From Prionace glauca (taxonomy: Eukaryota; Chordata; Chondrichthyes; Carcharhiniformes; Carcharhinidae), in NCBI GenBank assembly GCA_037974335.1, contig CM075749.1, positions 17,349,192 through 17,413,191 of the forward strand: a stretch of DNA of 64,000 bases, given 5' to 3'. A program made the translations under genes and the position numbers. This document shows positions 10,938 to 20,982 of the stretch, in pieces; positions within the stretch are counted from its first letter, which is position 1; each line of letters opens with the position of its first letter. The notes beneath the pieces were generated by a model. The model made no database searches. It was not told the DNA's origin and was given only the letters and a program-made list of their open reading frames with translations.

Positions 10938-11822
10938 TGTCATAAGAACATAAGAACATAAGAAATAGGAGCAGGAGTAGGCCATCTGGCCCTTCGAGCC
11001 TGCCCCGCCATTCAATAAGATCATGGCTGATCTGTTGTGGCTCAGTTCCACATTCCCGCCCTCTCACCATAACCCTTGATCCCCTCTCTTATCAAAAACT
11101 CATCAACCCGCTTCTTAAAAATATTTAGCGAGGTAGCCTCCACCACTTCAACGGGCAGAGAATTCCAGAGATTCACCACCCTTTGAAGTTCTTCCTCAAC
11201 TCTGTTCTAAACCGCCCCCCCCCTTTATTTTGAGGCTGTGCCCCCTAGTCCTACTGTCCTTTCTGAGCAGGAAGAGTCTCTCCACCTCTATCCTATCCAT
11301 CCCATTCATCATCTTATACGTCTCAATGAGATCTCCCCTCATTCTTCTAAACTCTAACGAGTACAAGCCTAGTTTATTCAGCCTCACCTCATAGCTCAAA
11401 CCCCTCAACTCCGGCATCAGCCTGGTAAACCTCCTCTGCACACCCTCCAAGGCCAAAATATCCTTGCGTAAGTACGGTGCCCAAAACTGCGCACAGTACT
11501 CCAGCTGCGGCCTCACCAATGCCCTATATAGCCGCAGCAAGACCTCCCTACTTTTATATTCAATCCCCCTCGCTATGAAGGCCAGCATCCCATTCGCCTT
11601 CCTGACCACCTGCTGCACCTGCAAGCTGGGTTTTTGCGACTCATGCACAAGGACCCCGAGGTCCCTCTGCACCGTCGCCTGCTGCAGTTTTTGTCCACGT
11701 AAGTAATAATCCTTCCTACTATTATTCCTACCAAAGTGGACCACCTCGCATTTGCCAACATTAAATTCCATTTGCCAGTTTCTGGCCCATTCGCCCAAGC
11801 TCCTAGACGCATGGGGAATCAC
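10938..11822 (-). mobile_element. CR1 LINE, lineage B, 5'-truncated
   Basis: The minus strand reads 208 codons of CR1 ORF2 C-terminal half (WARNWQMEFNVGKCEVVHFG, then VRPQLEYCAQFWAPYLRKDI and RRFTRLMPELRGLSYE), ending at 11196. A frame break follows in the last part, and the 3' UTR ends in ATAAGAAC octamers at 10940-10960. The catalytic FADD block is missing, so it cannot be active. A close relative lies at 17431-18597. Confidence 0.93.
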
Positions 11823-11834
11823 TGATTGACTTCC

Positions 11835-12010
11835 CTGTGGTATTCATTGAATACAAGCTCCCTGCGGATTGATAATTAACTAACCTGTACACCAAGCCTT
11901 GTATAAAGCAGGCCCCTGAGTGGGTCCATTATTCTTTTCATTTTGCTCATGCTGTGTTCACTACAGGCTGATGGTCTTACTTTATATTGTAATAAAGCAC
12001 TGTCCGTTTC
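11835..12010 (+). mobile_element. Solo-LTR-like fossil fragment
   Basis: The block has ATTGAATACAAGCTCCCTG at 11850, shared with 49792. It then shows a TATA-like TTGTATAAA near 11900 and AATAAA near 11990, an order typical of LTRs. Both ends are unclear. It looks like a broken, old LTR remnant of unknown family. Confidence 0.35.
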
Positions 12011-12054
12011 CAGCCAACTCCTGCCATTATATCTACATTACGTTCATCTCATCC

Positions 12055-12140
12055 ATAGGGTGGCATGGTGACACAGTGGTTAGCATTGCTGCCTCACAGC
12101 ACCAGGGACCTGGATTTGATTCCCGGTTTGAGTCACTGTC
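12055..12140 (+). mobile_element. SINE head, left part of a SINE split by a CR1 insertion
   Basis: GTGACACAGTGGTTAGCATT and GGATTTGATTCCCGG give the A- and B-box regions of the tRNA-like head. The element stops at GTCACTGTC, where a minus-strand CR1 begins, and resumes at 14531 with the rest of the same SINE. Confidence 0.88.
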
Positions 12141-14530
12141 ATAGAACATTGAATATAGAACATTACAGTGCAGAACAGGCCCTTCGGCCCACGATGTTGC
12201 GCCGACCAGTTACAAAACAATGACCCACTAACCTAAACCAATCCATTTTCGTCCATAAACCTATCCACGGATCTCTTAAACGCCCCCAAACTAGGCGCAT
12301 TTACAACTGCAGCTGGCAGGGCATTCCAATCCCTCACCACCCTCTGGGTAAAGAACCTACCCCTGACATCCGTCCTATAACTACCCCCCCTTAATTTAAA
12401 GCCATGCCCCCTCAGGCTAGATTTCTCCATCAGAGGAAAAAGGCTATCACTGTCCACCCTATCTAAACCTCTAATCATCTTATATGTTTCAATAAGATCC
12501 CCTCTTAGCCGCCTTCTTTCCAGCGAAAACAACCCCAAATCCCTCAGCCTCTCCTCATAGGACCTCCCCTCCATACCAGGCAACATCCTGGTAAACCTCC
12601 TCTGAACCCTCTCCAAAGCCTCCACATCCTTTCTGTAATGTGGGGACCAGAACTGCACACAGTACTCCAAGTGCGGCCGCACCAGAGTTGTGTACAGTTG
12701 CAACATGACACTGTGACTCCTAAATTCAATCCCCCTACCAATAAATGCCAAGACACCGTATGCCTTCTTAACAACCTTATCTACTTGATTCCCAACTTTC
12801 AGGGATCTATGTACACATACACCTAGATCCCTCTGCTCATCCACACTATTCAAAGTCCTCCCGTTAGCCTTATACTCGACACATCTGTTATTCCTACCAA
12901 AGTGAATTACCTCACACTTCTCCGCATTAAACTCCATCCGCCACCTCTCAGCCCAGCTCTGCAACCTGTCTAAGTCTTCCTGCAAACTATGACACCCTTC
13001 CTCTCTATCTACCACACCTCCGACTTTGGTGTCATCAGCAAATTTACTAATCCACCCAACTATACCCTCATCCAGATCATTAATAAAAATTACAAACAGC
13101 AGTGGCCCCAAAACAGATCCCTGAGGCACACCACTCGTAACCGAACTACATGATGAATATTTACCATCAACCACCACCCTCTGCCTCCTATCCGCTAGCC
13201 AATTCCTGATCTAATTCCCTAGATTACCCCCAATCCCACACATCTGCATTTTCTGCAGAAGCCTACCATGGTGAACGTTATCAAACGCCTTACTAAAATC
13301 CATATACACCACGTCCACTGCCTTACCCCCATCCACCTCTTTGGTCACTTTCTCAAAAAACTCAATAAGGTTAGTAAGGCAAGACCTACCCGCCACAAAA
13401 CCATGCTGACTATCTCCAATCAATTCATTACTCTCCAAATAACTATAAATCCTATCCCTAATAATTTTTTCTAAAACCTTGCCCACAACAGAAGTGAGAC
13501 TCACCGGTCTATAATTCCCGGGGAAGTCTCTGTTCCCCTTCTTAAACAATGGGACAACATTCGCTAACCTCCAATCTTCCGGTACTATACCAGAGGCCAA
13601 CGACGACCTGAAGATCAGAGCCAGAGGCTCTGCAATCACTTCTCTTGCCTCCCAGAGAATCCTGGGGTAAATCCCATCCGGACCAGGGGACTTATCTATT
13701 TTCAGACCCTCCAGGATATCCAGCACATCCTCCTTATCAACTGTAACACTGTCAATTCTACTCCCCTGCAACCCAGTGTCCTCCTCAGCTATATCCATGT
13801 CCCCCTGCGTGAACACTGAAGAGAAATATTGGTTCAATGCCTCTCCAATCTCCTCCGGTTCCACACATAACTTCCCTCTGCTGTCTATAACTGACCCTAA
13901 TCTTGCCCTAACCAACCTTCTGTTCTTGACATACCTATAGAACGCCTTAGGATTCTCCTTAACCCTATCAGCCAAAGTCTTCTCATGTCCTCTTATAGCC
14001 CTTCTTAGCTCACTCTTCAACTCCCTCCTAGCCAATCTAAAGTTTTCTAGTGCACTACCCGAGCCCTCACGTCTCATCCGAACATAAACCTCCTTTTTCC
14101 TTTTAACCAACAAATCAACTTTTTTGGTGCACCACGGTTCCCTAGCCCTACCAATTCTTCCTTGCCTGACAGGGACATACCTATCACGGACTCGCAGTAG
14201 CTGCTCCTTGAAAAAACTCCAAATTTCGGACGTTCCCAGTCCCTGTAATCTCCTAGTCCAACCTATGCTTCCTAATTCTCTCCTAATAGCCTCATAATTA
14301 CCCTTCCCCCAGCTAAAACCACTGGCCCGAGGTTCATGCCTATCCCTTTCCATCACTAAGATGAACGTAACCGAATTGTGGTCACTATCACCAAAATTCA
14401 CACCAACTTCCAAGTCTAGCACCTGGTCTGGCTCATTTCCCAGCACCAAATCCAATATAGCCTCACCGCTAGTTGGCCTATCTACATACTGAGTCAAAAA
14501 ACCTTCCTGCACGCTTTGTACAAAGACGCT
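12141..14530 (-). mobile_element. CR1 LINE, lineage A, 5'-truncated 2.4-kb copy
   Basis: The best LINE copy in the window. The minus-strand frame from 14512 begins in the end of the apurinic endonuclease domain (GDSDHNSVTF, its SDH motif). It continues through a lysine/arginine-rich linker into the reverse transcriptase (EDWRLANVVPLFKKGN, YRPVSLTSVVGKVLEKI, QHGFVAGRSCLTNL, VYMDFSKAFDNVHH). After one stop codon, where related copies have W, it reads on from 13177 with SGVPQGSVLGPLLF, the catalytic FADDTKVGG and the C-terminal RRFTRMLPGMEGRSYEERL to 12233. Only that stop separates the two frames. ORF1 and most of the endonuclease are missing. It lies inside a SINE; CTGTC at 12136 and 14531 may be a short target duplication. 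Confidence 0.96.
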
Positions 14531-14757
14531 CTGTCTTCACAGAGTCTCCATGTTCTCCTCGTGTCTGTGTGCGTTTCCTCCTGGTGCTCCAGTTTTCTCC
14601 CACAGTCCAAAAGACTTGCTGGTTTGGTGTATTGGCCATGCTAAATTCTGCCTCAGTGTACCCAAACAGGCATCAAAGTGTGGCGACAAGGGGAGTTTCA
14701 CAGTAACTTCATTGCAGTGTTAATGTAAGCCTACTTGTGACAATAATAATAATAAAT
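14531..14757 (+). mobile_element. SINE right part with type II tail (split by the CR1)
   Basis: Continues the SINE begun at 12055: the GTGTCTGTGTGCGTTTCCTC middle, then CCACAGTCCAAAAGACTTGC, then the type II tail (TTCATTGCAGTGTTAATGTA, CCTACTTGTGACAATAATAA). Confidence 0.88.
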
Positions 14758-15179
14758 GAGACCTACATTTTCTACTTTGATACTGATTCCTCTAAATTAT
14801 CCACCGTCCAATTCCTTGCTTGACCCCCTAGTTTGCTGACATTGTAAGTAGCTTCATCTTCCCAAGTCCATGCTCTCTCTGATTTAAAATTGGTGCCATT
14901 AGCCTCTCCTCAAAAACAAAATGACAATTTTTCTCTATCCTCACAAAGTTCTTTCTGAAATCTAACCTTCCCTTTCCTGCCAATCTCTTTGAAAATGTTT
15001 CCATCTGCCAAGTCAATGTCTATCTTTCTGATAACTTTCTGTTTCAGTCTGGTCTAAACAGTTTCTAATGCTGCCATAGCACAGAAACAGCCCCAATCAA
15101 CATAAAAGGGCATCTGTTACCATGGTGCATGACTACATTTCAAGCCTTTAATTTCTCTGGCACCTCTGTCATGATTAAT
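14758..15179. other. Unassigned stretch, no gene seen
   Basis: Pyrimidine-rich. It may be more of the L2-like element that follows, but no motif supports that. Confidence 0.35.
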
Positions 15180-15490
15180 CATCTTATCCTCTTCTGATGT
15201 CTCTACTATGTTATTTAGCTCCATGAGACTGTCCTTGTTCGCTCCCACTCTTCCCTGCCCAATCTGAGACAAAGCATCTCCAGCTTCCTCCCAGCCCCTA
15301 ACCTCTTCCAGAAACATTCAAGAACCCATCCTTTACCACATCATCTTCCTAATATCACCTCATTGAAGACATGTATTCAACTTCCTCAAGTACACTGATG
15401 ATGCACCTTTCTATCTCCCCACTATCTGTCTTGACCCCTCCATTGCCTCAGTGTTGTCAGAGCTCTGCCTCCAGGGCAAGCAGGGCTGCA
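15180..15490 (+). mobile_element. L2-like LINE reverse-transcriptase fragment
   Basis: TACACTGATGATGCACCTTT at 15391 translates as YTDDAPFYL, in the place of the YxDD catalytic box, followed by a LDPSIASVLSELC-like stretch. TGTCCTTGTTCGCTCCCACT at 15231 fits an upstream part. The frame is broken and the first catalytic A/F position is altered. Confidence 0.5.
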
Positions 15491-15567
15491 CCTTTGGGCT
15501 GGATTTTAACTGAGCTCAGCAGTTGGAAAGGAGAGTTGGGGCATGGGGGGCGGTGCGTGGTGCTGTG

Positions 15568-15712
15568 AACAGAATCATAGAATTATAGAATAGTTAAAAT
15601 ACAGAGGAGGCCATTCAGCCTGCTGTCTCGATGGTGATCTTCTGAAGGAACTATTTCTCCTGTAATTTCTTTCTTTTCCTTTTCAAATAACGATCTGATA
15701 ACCTCAACTGAC
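15568..15712 (-). mobile_element. CR1 LINE 3' tail fragment
   Basis: On the plus strand, ATCATAGAATTATAGAATAG is followed by GGAGGCCATTCAGCC, the antisense of a CR1 3' end, and by CCTTTTCAAATAACGATCTG near 15677 from the ORF end. Strongly decayed. Confidence 0.5.
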
Positions 15713-15726
15713 CTTCTTTTTACTGT

Positions 15727-15803
15727 GTAGGTATACATGTATGTGTGTTCAAAAGTTGTATGTGTGTGTGTCGGTGTGCGCCTGTGAGCGTGTGTGTGTA
15801 CGT
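15727..15803 (+). repeat. (TG)n microsatellite, left part
   Basis: Interrupted TG repeat (GTATGTGTGTGTGTCGGTGT). A matching TG tract resumes at 16553 beyond a CR1 insertion. Confidence 0.85.
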
Positions 15804-15807
15804 TATC

Positions 15808-16530
15808 GAGTCATAGAGGTTACAGCATAGAAATGGGCCCTTTGGCCCAACTTGTCCATGCTGCCTTTTTTTTGTAAACCCCTAAGCAATCCCAATTGCC
15901 CGCATTTGGCCGATATCCCTCTATACCCATCATACCCACGTAACTACTTAAATGCTTTTTAAAAGACAAAATTGTACTAGTCTCGAACACTACCTCTAGC
16001 TTGTTCCAGACACTCACCACCTCCTGTGTGAAAAAAATTGCCCGTCTGGAAACTTTTGTATCTCTCCTCTCTCACGTTAAACCTATGCCCTCTAGTTTTA
16101 GACTTCCATACCTTTGGGAAAAGATATTGACTATCTAGCTGATTATCCCTCATTATTTTAAAGACCTCCATAAGATCACCCCTCAGCCTCTTATGCTCCA
16201 GACAAAAAAGTCCCAGTCTATCCAGCCTCTCCTTATAACTCAATCCATCAAGCCCTGGTTCCATCCTAGTAAATCTTTTCTGCAGTCTTTCTAGTTTAAT
16301 AATATTCTTTCTATAATACGGTGACCAGAATTGCACACAATATTCCAAGCATGGCCTTACCAATGTCCCGTGCAACTTCAACAAGATGTCCCAACTCCTG
16401 TATTCAATTTTCTAACCAGTGAAACCAAGCATGCTGTCATCACTGTGTCTACCTGTGACTTCACTTTCAAGGAGTTATGAACATGTACCCCTAGATCTCT
16501 TTGTTCTGTGACTCTCCCCAACACCCAACC
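15808..16530 (-). mobile_element. CR1 LINE 3' fragment, lineage D, inside a TG tract
   Basis: The minus strand decodes CR1 C-terminus: LVRPCLEYCVQFWSPYYRKN, then QKRFTRMEPGLDGLSYKERL and DNQLDSQYLFPKVWKSKTRG. One frame shift near 15990 separates this from the last 66 codons (15820-16020). It is 5'-truncated and lies between two TG-repeat tracts, so it probably inserted into one microsatellite. Confidence 0.92.
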
Positions 16531-16552
16531 ATTAACTGAGTAAGTGGATATT

Positions 16553-16665
16553 CAAACTGTATATGTGTCTGTGTTCAGAGTATGTGTATGTGTGTGTACA
16601 TTAATGTATGTGTGTGAGTGTGTGTATGCGTTCAAACTGCGTGTGAATATGTGTGTGCAAACTGA
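16553..16665 (+). repeat. (TG)n microsatellite, right part
   Basis: Imperfect TG repeats (ATGTGTATGTGTGTGTACAT), the apparent continuation of the tract at 15727. Confidence 0.85.
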
Positions 16666-16674
16666 CTGACCATT

Positions 16675-16765
16675 GTCACACTCTCCTGGCTGGCATTCCA
16701 TTCTTTACCCTCTGGAAACTTAAACTCGTCCAAACTCTGCTGTGTCAGAGTCTGAGGTTTTGAAC
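16675..16765 (+). mobile_element. L2-like LINE fragment
   Basis: TCCTGGCTGGCATTCCATTC at 16683 and CTCTGGAAACTTAAACTCGT at 16711 follow the L2-like ORF2 C-terminal pattern (LLAGLPxxTLRKLELIQNSA). Short and decayed. Confidence 0.45.
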
Positions 16766-17173
16766 TTCCTGAATGATATGCTGCAATGGTTAATGCCTGT
16801 GCCCAGTATTGTAAATGTGCACGCTGTTTGCTGCAAATGATCTCAAACCGCTGTTTATTCCAACTTATTTGCAGTAAGTGAGAGGCAAGCTTGTGACTTA
16901 CCAACACATGCAAGGGCAGCATTGACCTGTAAAATGAATGGAACTGTGCACGATTAGGAATACTCTGTGATTGGGGTTATCTGGTCATTCCTTTTGTTCC
17001 TGCGACATTTGGAATGCTATTTCTTCAAGCTCTATTTGATTAATATTGTGTTGAAAGCTCTCCTTTCTGCCTATCTGCTTCTGCAATGTCTCCATGCATT
17101 TATTGCTTTTAGCATGATTGCTACTGAATCCATTGCCCGCCACACTCCTGCTGGCTGCTGCTAGCATGGTTAG

Positions 17174-17204
17174 CCATGGGAATTCCCTTTCGAAATTCCC
17201 ATGG
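17174..17204. repeat. 11-bp perfect inverted repeat
   Basis: CCATGGGAATT at 17174 and AATTCCCATGG at 17194 with a 9-base loop. May be chance or a small template-switch product. Confidence 0.6.
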
Positions 17205-17271
17205 TACCTCCAGATTTAGAATCGGAAAGCAGGCATCATTTCACTGGAGCTATTTAGTTCGCTCTTGCACT

Positions 17272-17430
17272 TGGGATCACAGGACCTGCAGGTTCAGTAC
17301 CTCAAGCACCTGTCCATTCTTACTGACTATGATTCACAAGGGGGGCCTGAGTAAATATGTAATCACCCAGACCAGGACCTCTGCACACAAGGACAAGTCC
17401 GCTGGCCTGTGTGACTGGAGCATCACATTT
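17272..17430 (+). repeat. Local duplication, copy 1, left part
   Basis: Nearly identical to 19439-19596 (one G-run length change). It is cut at CACATTT by a CR1 insertion and resumes at 18605. This copy is the apparent source of the inserted copy at 19.4 kb. Confidence 0.95.
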
Positions 17431-18597
17431 AAGAACATAAGAACATAAGAAATAGGAGCAAGAGTAGGCCATCTGGCCCTTCGAGCCTGCCCCGCCATTC
17501 AATAAGATCATGGCTGATCTGTCGTGACTCAGCTCCACCTTCCCGCCCTCTCCCCATAACCCTTAATCCCTTCTCTTATCAAAAACCCATCAACCCGTTC
17601 CTTAAAAATATTTAGCGAGGCAGCCTCCACCACTTCAACGGGCAGAGAATTCCAGAGATTCACCACCCTTTGAGTGAAGAAGTTCCTCCTCAACTCTGTT
17701 CTAAACCGCCCCCCCTTTATCTTGAGGCTGTGCCCCCTAGTCCTACTGTCTTTTTTGAGCGGGAAGAGTCTCTCCACCTCTATCCTATCCATCCCATTCA
17801 TCATCTTATACGTCTCAATGAGATCTCCCCTCATTCTTCTAAACTCTAACGAGTACAAGCCTAGTTTATTCAGCCTCTCCTCATAGCTCAATCCCCTCAA
17901 CTCCGGTATCAGCCGAGTAAACCTCCTCTGCACTCCCTCCAGGGCCAAAATATCCTTGCGCAGGTGCGGCACCCAAAACTGCACACAGTACTCCAGCTGC
18001 GGCCTCATCAATGCCCTATACAGCTGCAGCAAGACCTCCCTACTTTTATATTCAATCCCCCTCGCTATGAAGGCCAGCATCCCATTCGCCTTCCTGACCA
18101 CCTGCTGCACCTGCAAGCTGGGTTTTTGCGACTCATGCACAAGGACCCCGAGGTCCCTCTGCACCGTCGCCTGCTGCAGTTTTTCGCCCCGTAAGTAATA
18201 GTCCTTCCTACCATTCCTCCTACCAAAGTGGACCACCTCACACTTGCCAACATTAAATTCCATTTGCCATTTCCTGGCCCATTCGCCCAGCCTATCTAGA
18301 TCCTTCTGCAGACTCTCCACACCCTCCGCACAATTTGCCTTTCCCCCAATCTTGGTGTCATCAGCAAATTTCGACACCCTGCACTCGGTTCCCTCCTCCA
18401 GATCATCTATATAAATGGTAAATAGCTGAGGCCCCAGCACCGACCCCTGGGGCACCCACTAGTCACCAACCGCCAATCCGAATAGCATCCATTGACCCCC
18501 ACTCTCTGCCTCCTATTTGACAACCAATCCTCTATCCACGCTAACACCCTACCCCCAACTCCATGTCCCCTGACCTTCTGCAATAACCTCTTGTCAC
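17431..18597 (-). mobile_element. CR1 LINE, lineage B, with exact boundaries
   Basis: The minus strand reads from KVRGHGVGGRVLAWIEDWLS through VTSG. After one frame shift it continues with PQGSVLGPQLFTIYIDDLEE, the catalytic FADDTKIGG and the C-terminal RRFTRLIPELRGLSYEERL to 17529. The 3' tail ends in ATAAGAAC octamers at 17431-17445. Comparison with the uninterrupted copy at 19.4 kb shows a 7-bp target duplication, CACATTT, at 17424-17430 and 18598-18604. It is 1167 bp, 5'-truncated inside ORF2, and inactive. Confidence 0.96.
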
Positions 18598-18604
18598 CAC
18601 ATTT

Positions 18605-18873
18605 CAATGTCACCACATCCTTCTAAGTCATCACTTGATTTTACAGTGCTGATGAAATTTAACACTTTAATTAAAAATAAACATATCACTTCTTCACCTC
18701 CAAACTACATTAAATTCTTCCTCAGTGTACCCGAACATGGGCTGGAGTGTGGTGACAAGGGGATTTTCACAGTAATTTCATTGCAGTGTTAATGTAAGCC
18801 TATTTGTAACACTTAAAAAAAATAAAACTAAGCAATATATTTCTCAGCAGAAATGATTAATCAGGTTAAATGT
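18605..18873 (+). repeat. Local duplication, copy 1, right part
   Basis: Matches 19597-19863 with a few differences (for example CCTTCTAAG against CCTCTAAG). It contains a piece of type II SINE tail (TTCATTGCAGTGTTAATGTA at 18778) and an A-rich run. Homology with the other copy ends at TAAATGT. Confidence 0.95.
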
Positions 18874-19147
18874 TAAGTTTAATCCTTGTGATGTGTGTGC
18901 CTGGTGATTTATGGCATACTTATATCCACATTACAGAATCTTGGGTCATGTGTGGAGATACTGAATCACATTTTGAATAACAGCATTTAACCTTCAAAAT
19001 CCATGGGAAGTATTTAGAATGGAAGCCAACAAGTATAATGGCAAAAGTTTAGATGAGTTAGATTTCCACTTGATGCTGCACAGCATTCAGGGCTGAGATA
19101 TCCTCACCAACACTATTAACCTACCTGTTGTGAAGTTGCTTTCTATT

Positions 19148-19438
19148 AATGGGGCAGCATGGTAGGACAGTCGTTAGCACTGCTGCTTCACAGCTCCTGG
19201 GACCTGGGTCCGATTCGCGGTTTGGGTCACTGTCTCTGTGGAGTTTGCACATTCTCCTTATGTCTGCTTGAGTTTCCTCTGGGTGGTCCGGTTTCCTGCC
19301 ACAGTCCAAAGATGTGCAGATTAGGTTGATTGGCATGCTAAAATTACCCCTTAGTGTCCTGAAATGCATAGGTGAGAGGGGTTAGCAGGTAAATGTGTGG
19401 GGATATGGGGGTGGGGTCTGAGTGGAATTGTGCAGACT
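19148..19438 (+). mobile_element. SINE, left part, interrupted by a 427-bp local copy
   Basis: tRNA-like head (GTTAGCACTGCTGCTTC and a B-box-like GGGTCCGATTCGC) and the common middle. It breaks off after GGAATTGTGCAGACT (19424-19438). The same 15 bases reappear at 19866, where the SINE continues. Confidence 0.9.
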
Positions 19439-19865
19439 TGGGATCACAGGACCTGCAGGTTCAGTACCTCAAGCACCTGTCCATTCTTACTGACTATGAT
19501 TCACAAGGGGGCCTGAGTAAATATGTAATCACCCAGACCAGGACCTCTGCACACAAGGACAAGTCCGCTGGCCTGTGTGACTGGAGCATCACATTTCAAT
19601 GTCACCACATCCTCTAAGTCATCACTTGATTTTACAGTGCTGATGAAATTTAACACTTTAATTAAAAATAAACATATCACTTCTTCACCTCCAAACTACA
19701 TTAAATTCTCCCTCAGTGTACCCGAACATGGGCTGGAGTGTGGTGACAAGGGGATTTTCACAGTAATTTCATTGCAGTGTTAATGTAAGCCTATTTGTAA
19801 CACTTAAAAAAAAATAAAACTAAGCAATATTTCTCAGCAAAAATGATTAATCAGGTTAAATGTCA
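19439..19865 (+). repeat. Local duplication, copy 2, inserted in a SINE with 15-bp target duplication
   Basis: A 427-bp segment that is about 98-99% identical by eye to the CR1-interrupted segment at 17272-18873. It is flanked by direct repeats GGAATTGTGCAGACT at 19424-19438 and 19866-19880. It lacks the CR1 and has one CACATTT where copy 1 has two. The last two bases (CA) are not in copy 1. Confidence 0.93.
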
Positions 19866-19930
19866 GGAATTGTGCAGACTCAACGGGCCAATTGGCCATT
19901 TTCTGCACTGTATTTCTATTTCTAAGGCCT
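19866..19930 (+). mobile_element. SINE, right part with type I tail
   Basis: After the repeated 15 bases it reads CAACGGGCCAATTGGCC and TCTGCACTGTATTTCTA, the CR1-like SINE tail. Confidence 0.85.
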
Positions 19931-20035
19931 TGGACCATGTGTTGGAAAATGGGATTGGAATAGATAGGTACTTAATGGCTGGTATGGACATGATGGGCCA
20001 AAGAGGCTCTTCCAGTGTTGTGAAATTCTATGGGT
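19931..20035 (+). mobile_element. CR1 LINE 3' tail fragment
   Basis: GGATTGGAATAGATAGGTAC at 19953, GGACATGATGGGCCAAAGAG at 19986 and AAATTCTATG at 20023 form a CR1 3' end of a lineage other than A and B. Confidence 0.55.
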
Positions 20036-20129
20036 GGAATCATGCCAGAAAATGGCAGGCTGTCAGGATCTGATTGAAAACAGTGACCCAATCAGACCAA
20101 GAGTTAATCTCCCCTTTGCCCCACCACGA

Positions 20130-20560
20130 ATGTCTCTGGGGCTTCCGCTGCACCCCCGCCAAACAGTCATTGCCGGCATCCTCCCCACCCGCGAACATTG
20201 TTGGCATTGAACGCCTTCCCCCCAACAGTCACCGCCGGCATCCTCCTCACTTCCACCTAAACATCACAGACATAGGCCCCATTCTCCACCCTCTCCCCAT
20301 CCCCAGCCTGCCCGCACCAAACAGTCATCGCCAGCATGTCATAATCCCCGCACCTCCCACACCTGCATCCCTCACCGCTACAAATAAATGAATCAATGCA
20401 CAGGAGGCTCCCCATAGGACGCCCTCCTGGCACTGCCATCTGGTCCAGGTTGGCACTGCCAGGTTGGAATTGCTGAGTTGGTAGTGCCAGCCTGTGCCAG
20501 GGGCAATTTCAGGGCACTATCCGACCATGTTCTTCTACCCCAGGGGCTGTACTTACCTTT
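20130..20560. repeat. GC-rich imperfect tandem repeats
   Basis: CCAAACAGTCATTGCCGGCA at 20159 recurs in variant form near 20223 and 20317. Further right, GGTTGGCACTGCCAGGTTGG at 20447 overlaps related units. CpG-rich relative to the flanks. No coding support. Confidence 0.55.
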
Positions 20561-20666
20561 ACAACAGGTTCACATCTGAATGGGTGAGTTGTGACATCAC
20601 GTCGCATCGGCAAGTTACGAAAATTTAGTGAAGGTGGTACATATGGTGAGGGAGATGTATAATTTG

Positions 20667-20982
20667 GGGCGTCATGGTGGCAAATTGGTTAGCACTGCTC
20701 TGCCTCACAGTGCCAGGAACTAGGATTCTATTCCAGTCTCAGGTGACTGTCTGTGTGGAATGTTGCACATTCTCCCCATGTCTGTGTGGGTTTCCTGTGG
20801 TTTCCTCCCACTTTCCAAAGATGTGTGGGTTAGGTTGGCCATGCTAAATTGTCTCTTAGTGTCAGAGGGATTAACAGGGTAAATGCTTGGAGTTATGGGG
20901 AGAGAGCCGGGGTGGGATTGTTGCTGGTGCAAATTTGATGGGCCAAGTGGCCATCATCTGCACTGTAGTGATTCTATGATAA
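20667..20982 (+). mobile_element. tRNA-derived SINE, type I tail, near full length
   Basis: Head GGTTAGCACTGCTCTGCC, middle TCCAAAGATGTGTGGGTTAG, tail TTTGATGGGCCAAGTGGCC and ATTCTATGAT. The B box is altered (GGATTCTATTCC). Confidence 0.9.

Noticed and set aside
10935-10962. CRISPR-like short repeats (ATAAGAAC units)
   Set aside because: These are octamer tails of CR1 elements with no spacers.
12638-12826. Small frames on the strand opposite CR1 copies (also at 17674, 18607, 57990)
   Set aside because: They recur in every CR1 copy of the lineage as reverse shadows of ORF2.
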